A stretch of 34,845 bases of DNA from positions 1-34,845 of the forward strand of contig CAIQIR010000021.1 of NCBI GenBank assembly GCA_903871875.1, in the 5' to 3' direction. A program made the translations under genes and the position numbers. A model generated the notes under the pieces. The model did not search any database. It saw nothing but the letters and a program-made list of their open reading frames with translations, and was not told the DNA's origin. Below are positions 33,074-34,845 of this stretch, in pieces. Numbering within the stretch: position 1 is the first letter of the stretch; every line of letters begins with the position of its first letter. Source of the DNA: an uncultured Schlesneria sp. (GTDB lineage Bacteria; Planctomycetota; Planctomycetia; Planctomycetales; Planctomycetaceae).

Positions 33074-34465
33074 ATGCGACTCGTCTACTTGACCTGCCTG
33101 ACTCTGATATTGATAGGTGGTACGCCGCTGTGGGCTCAGAACGTTGTCCCGCCGCCAGGATTTGTCCCGGGCCAGGATGACGGTACGCCCCCCAGCCCCC
33201 CTGCCGACTCGCTCGCTTATCCTCGCAGTCGAACATACTCGGGCAGTGGTGACTATCCGAATCCATTTGGGAATCCGGGTCCGAATAGTGATCCTGAATT
33301 CGATCCCGTCGTACCGGGTGGAACACAGCGTCCCCAAACATTCCGTGCGCCGTCCATTCCCACCACGCTGTTCGTCGAGGATGGTCCGCCGATGCCGAGG
33401 GTCTGGTTCAAGGCCGAGGCGCTCTTCTGGTGGTCGAAAAACAGTCCCCTGCCCGTACCGATCGTCACACAGGGCTACCCGGCCGATACGATTCCCGGTG
33501 CACTCGGACAGCCAGGAACGTCGGTCATCTTGGGCAACCAGAATATCGGACTGCCGATGCAACCGGGTGGTCGATACACCTTCGGATTCACCTTTGATGC
33601 CGAACAGACCTGGGGAACCGAACTGACCTATTTCTCGCTGGCGACCGCCAGCGTGTCGCAAGGCGTCTTCGCGGACGGAAGTCCTGGATCGGCCTTACTG
33701 GCCTTCCCATTTTACGACCCGAACCTGCATAGAGAATCGTCGTCACCCATCGCACTGCCGGGCTATTTCGCCGGGAGTGCAGTAATCATTTTGCAGAGTT
33801 CTCTACGGGGAACCGAGTTGAATCTGCTGCGTAACATCTTGAACTCAAATGGAATTCGTCTGGATCTACTCGGCGGCTTCCGTTACGTGAACTTTCAGGA
33901 AGGGCTGAACTTCAACACAGATAGCCCGAACGTCTATCCCAATCCTCCGGCGTTCTTCCATACCTTTGACCAATTCAACACCACCAACAATTTTTACGGC
34001 GGACAATTCGGTGTCCGGGCCAGCTATGACAGCTCAATCTTCTTTATGAACGCGACCACCAAATTGGCTTTGGGCGACACGTTCGAGAACGTCTCGGTCA
34101 ATGGGGGAACGTTCACCAATTTCAATGGCGGATTCTCATCAGCCAATGGTGGCTATCTGACGCAGCCCACGAACATCGGATCCCAGACACGCAGCCAATT
34201 CGGCGTGATCCCGGAATTCGATCTGAACTTGGGAGTGCGGCTGCGTCCCTGGGCCAGCATCATCGTCGGCTACTCGTTCCTGTACCTCAGTTCGGTCGCC
34301 CGACCTGGTAATCAGATTGATCGCGTGGTGAATCCCACCCAATCGTCGGCCATCAGCAACAATTTCCCAGCCAATCTGTCAGGCAACGCCAGCCCTTTTC
34401 TGAGTGTGCATAACACCGATTTCTGGGCACAAGGCCTGAACCTCGCCCTGGAGTTACGGTTCTAA
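33074..34465 (+). CDS. BBP7 family outer-membrane beta-barrel protein
   Basis: A 463-residue protein of the BBP7 family, a barrel family largely restricted to planctomycetes. The signal peptide (RLVYLTCLTLILIGGTPLWA) is followed by a Pro/Gly-rich linker of about 90 residues. The barrel opens with the typical VWFKAEALFWWSKNSPLPVP, continues with amphipathic strands (TFGFTFDAEQTWGTELTYFS; LDLLGGFRYVNFQEGL; DLNLGVRLRPWASIIVGYSF) and ends LNLALELRF with the terminal Phe expected for BAM-assembled proteins. The start at 33074 has AGGGG close upstream; the frame is open from an ATG overlapping the Gly-rich stop, but that would give no signal peptide at the N-terminus. It is likely co-transcribed with the Gly-rich gene. 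Confidence 0.93.
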   Translation: MRLVYLTCLTLILIGGTPLWAQNVVPPPGFVPGQDDGTPPSPPADSLAYPRSRTYSGSGDYPNPFGNPGPNSDPEFDPVVPGGTQRPQTFRAPSIPTTLFVEDGPPMPRVWFKAEALFWWSKNSPLPVPIVTQGYPADTIPGALGQPGTSVILGNQNIGLPMQPGGRYTFGFTFDAEQTWGTELTYFSLATASVSQGVFADGSPGSALLAFPFYDPNLHRESSSPIALPGYFAGSAVIILQSSLRGTELNLLRNILNSNGIRLDLLGGFRYVNFQEGLNFNTDSPNVYPNPPAFFHTFDQFNTTNNFYGGQFGVRASYDSSIFFMNATTKLALGDTFENVSVNGGTFTNFNGGFSSANGGYLTQPTNIGSQTRSQFGVIPEFDLNLGVRLRPWASIIVGYSFLYLSSVARPGNQIDRVVNPTQSSAISNNFPANLSGNASPFLSVHNTDFWAQGLNLALELRF

Positions 34466-34541
34466 TCCTGGCCCGGCTGTTTGCAGTGCAAAGGGATCGT
34501 GCCAGTGCGAAAGCGTTTTGCCAGGCAGAGACTGACAAAAG

Positions 34542-34577
34542 AAAAAAGCGCGCTGCGGCGGCAGGCGCAACGCGCTT
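34542..34577 (-). terminator. terminator of the truncated minus-strand gene
   Basis: A 7-bp GC-rich stem (34546-34552 with 34571-34577) is followed in minus-strand direction by six T residues (A-run 34542-34547, partly in the stem). It lies about 150 bases after the stop of the minus-strand gene at the right edge and could also affect the BBP7 transcript arriving from the left. Confidence 0.6.
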
Positions 34578-34726
34578 CGAGAAAGCCTCAGGTCTTGCTC
34601 CCGTTCTCGGGATAACCAAGGCTTCCCCCAGATCCAAGCGACTGGGCAACAAGCGGCGAAATCAAATTGTTTCGACACATTGGTTGGTCGTTGGCGGACG
34701 ATCAACCGATCGCATTCGCCCAGTCG

Positions 34727-34845
34727 CTATTTCGATTTGATTCGTTCGATTTCAATTTCGATATCCAAACGGTCAACCTTGGCTTCTTCCAACTTCAGTA
34801 GCGAAGCCCCTTCAGGCGACCCTTTTACGATCATCTTGGGCAAAC
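34727..34845 (-). CDS. C-terminal end of an unidentified protein, cut by the window
   Basis: A minus-strand frame enters from the right edge and ends with TAG at 34727-34729. The visible 38 residues are LPKMIVKGSPEGASLLKLEE followed by AKVDRLDIEIEIERIKSK. The alternating acidic/hydrophobic pattern suggests a helix or coiled coil at the C-terminus. Support comes from codon choice and from the terminator-like hairpin downstream. The family cannot be told from this piece. Confidence 0.6.
   Translation of the reverse strand, partial: LPKMIVKGSPEGASLLKLEEAKVDRLDIEIEIERIKSK

Overview
The window looks like chromosomal DNA of a planctomycete (phylum Planctomycetota). Supporting signs are a DUF1501 sulfatase-like Tat protein, a Tat-exported Gfo/Idh/MocA oxidoreductase, a BBP7-type outer-membrane barrel, signal-peptide-bearing ExbB with paired ExbD proteins, an FHA-cyclase, and a remnant of a planctomycete-type leucine-rich-repeat protein. 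Genes are mostly single or in short operons with frequent convergent ends. Many starts have only weak Shine-Dalgarno sequences, and some are GTG or TTG. The exact genus cannot be fixed from the sequence alone. No rRNA, tRNA, CRISPR array, transposase or phage gene was seen.

Layout. 0.1-4.3 kb: Tat-dependent Gfo/Idh/MocA oxidoreductase, a small membrane protein, a Bcp peroxiredoxin, an LRR pseudogene remnant, a HisA-like TIM barrel and a BamE-like lipoprotein candidate. 4.4-5.5 kb: an O-methyltransferase. 5.5-17.5 kb: a metal-efflux island. It holds a TolC-type outer-membrane lipoprotein (minus strand), then on the plus strand an anchored unknown protein, a YnfA-family membrane protein, two small secreted Cys/Met/His-rich proteins, a secreted HMA-domain protein, an unusually extended CusB-like adaptor and an unusually large CusA-like pump. 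17.5-23.6 kb: a MauE/DoxX-like membrane protein, an M3 oligopeptidase, a ceramidase-like Tat protein and a secreted propeller-like protein. 24.1-27.8 kb: ExbB-ExbD, a second ExbD facing it, and an FHA/GAF-like/class III cyclase. 27.8-31.6 kb: a zinc-ribbon membrane protein, an SDR reductase and a DUF1501 protein. 32.0-34.8 kb: a Gly/Tyr-rich TPR exported protein, a BBP7 outer-membrane barrel, and the C-terminal end of a minus-strand gene running off the window.

How the genes work together. The 5.5-17.5 kb island reads as a tripartite heavy-metal (probably Cu/Ag) efflux system with periplasmic metal-capture accessories. Small secreted Cys- and Met/His-rich proteins and an HMA protein could hand metal to an adaptor that carries its own N-terminal HMBD domain and three C-terminal treble-clef-like CX26CCX2C modules. 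The adaptor overlaps the pump gene by four bases. The pump keeps the proton-relay residues of the HME-RND family but carries extra membrane helices and an inserted periplasmic domain of about 285 residues. This is the most unusual system in the window.
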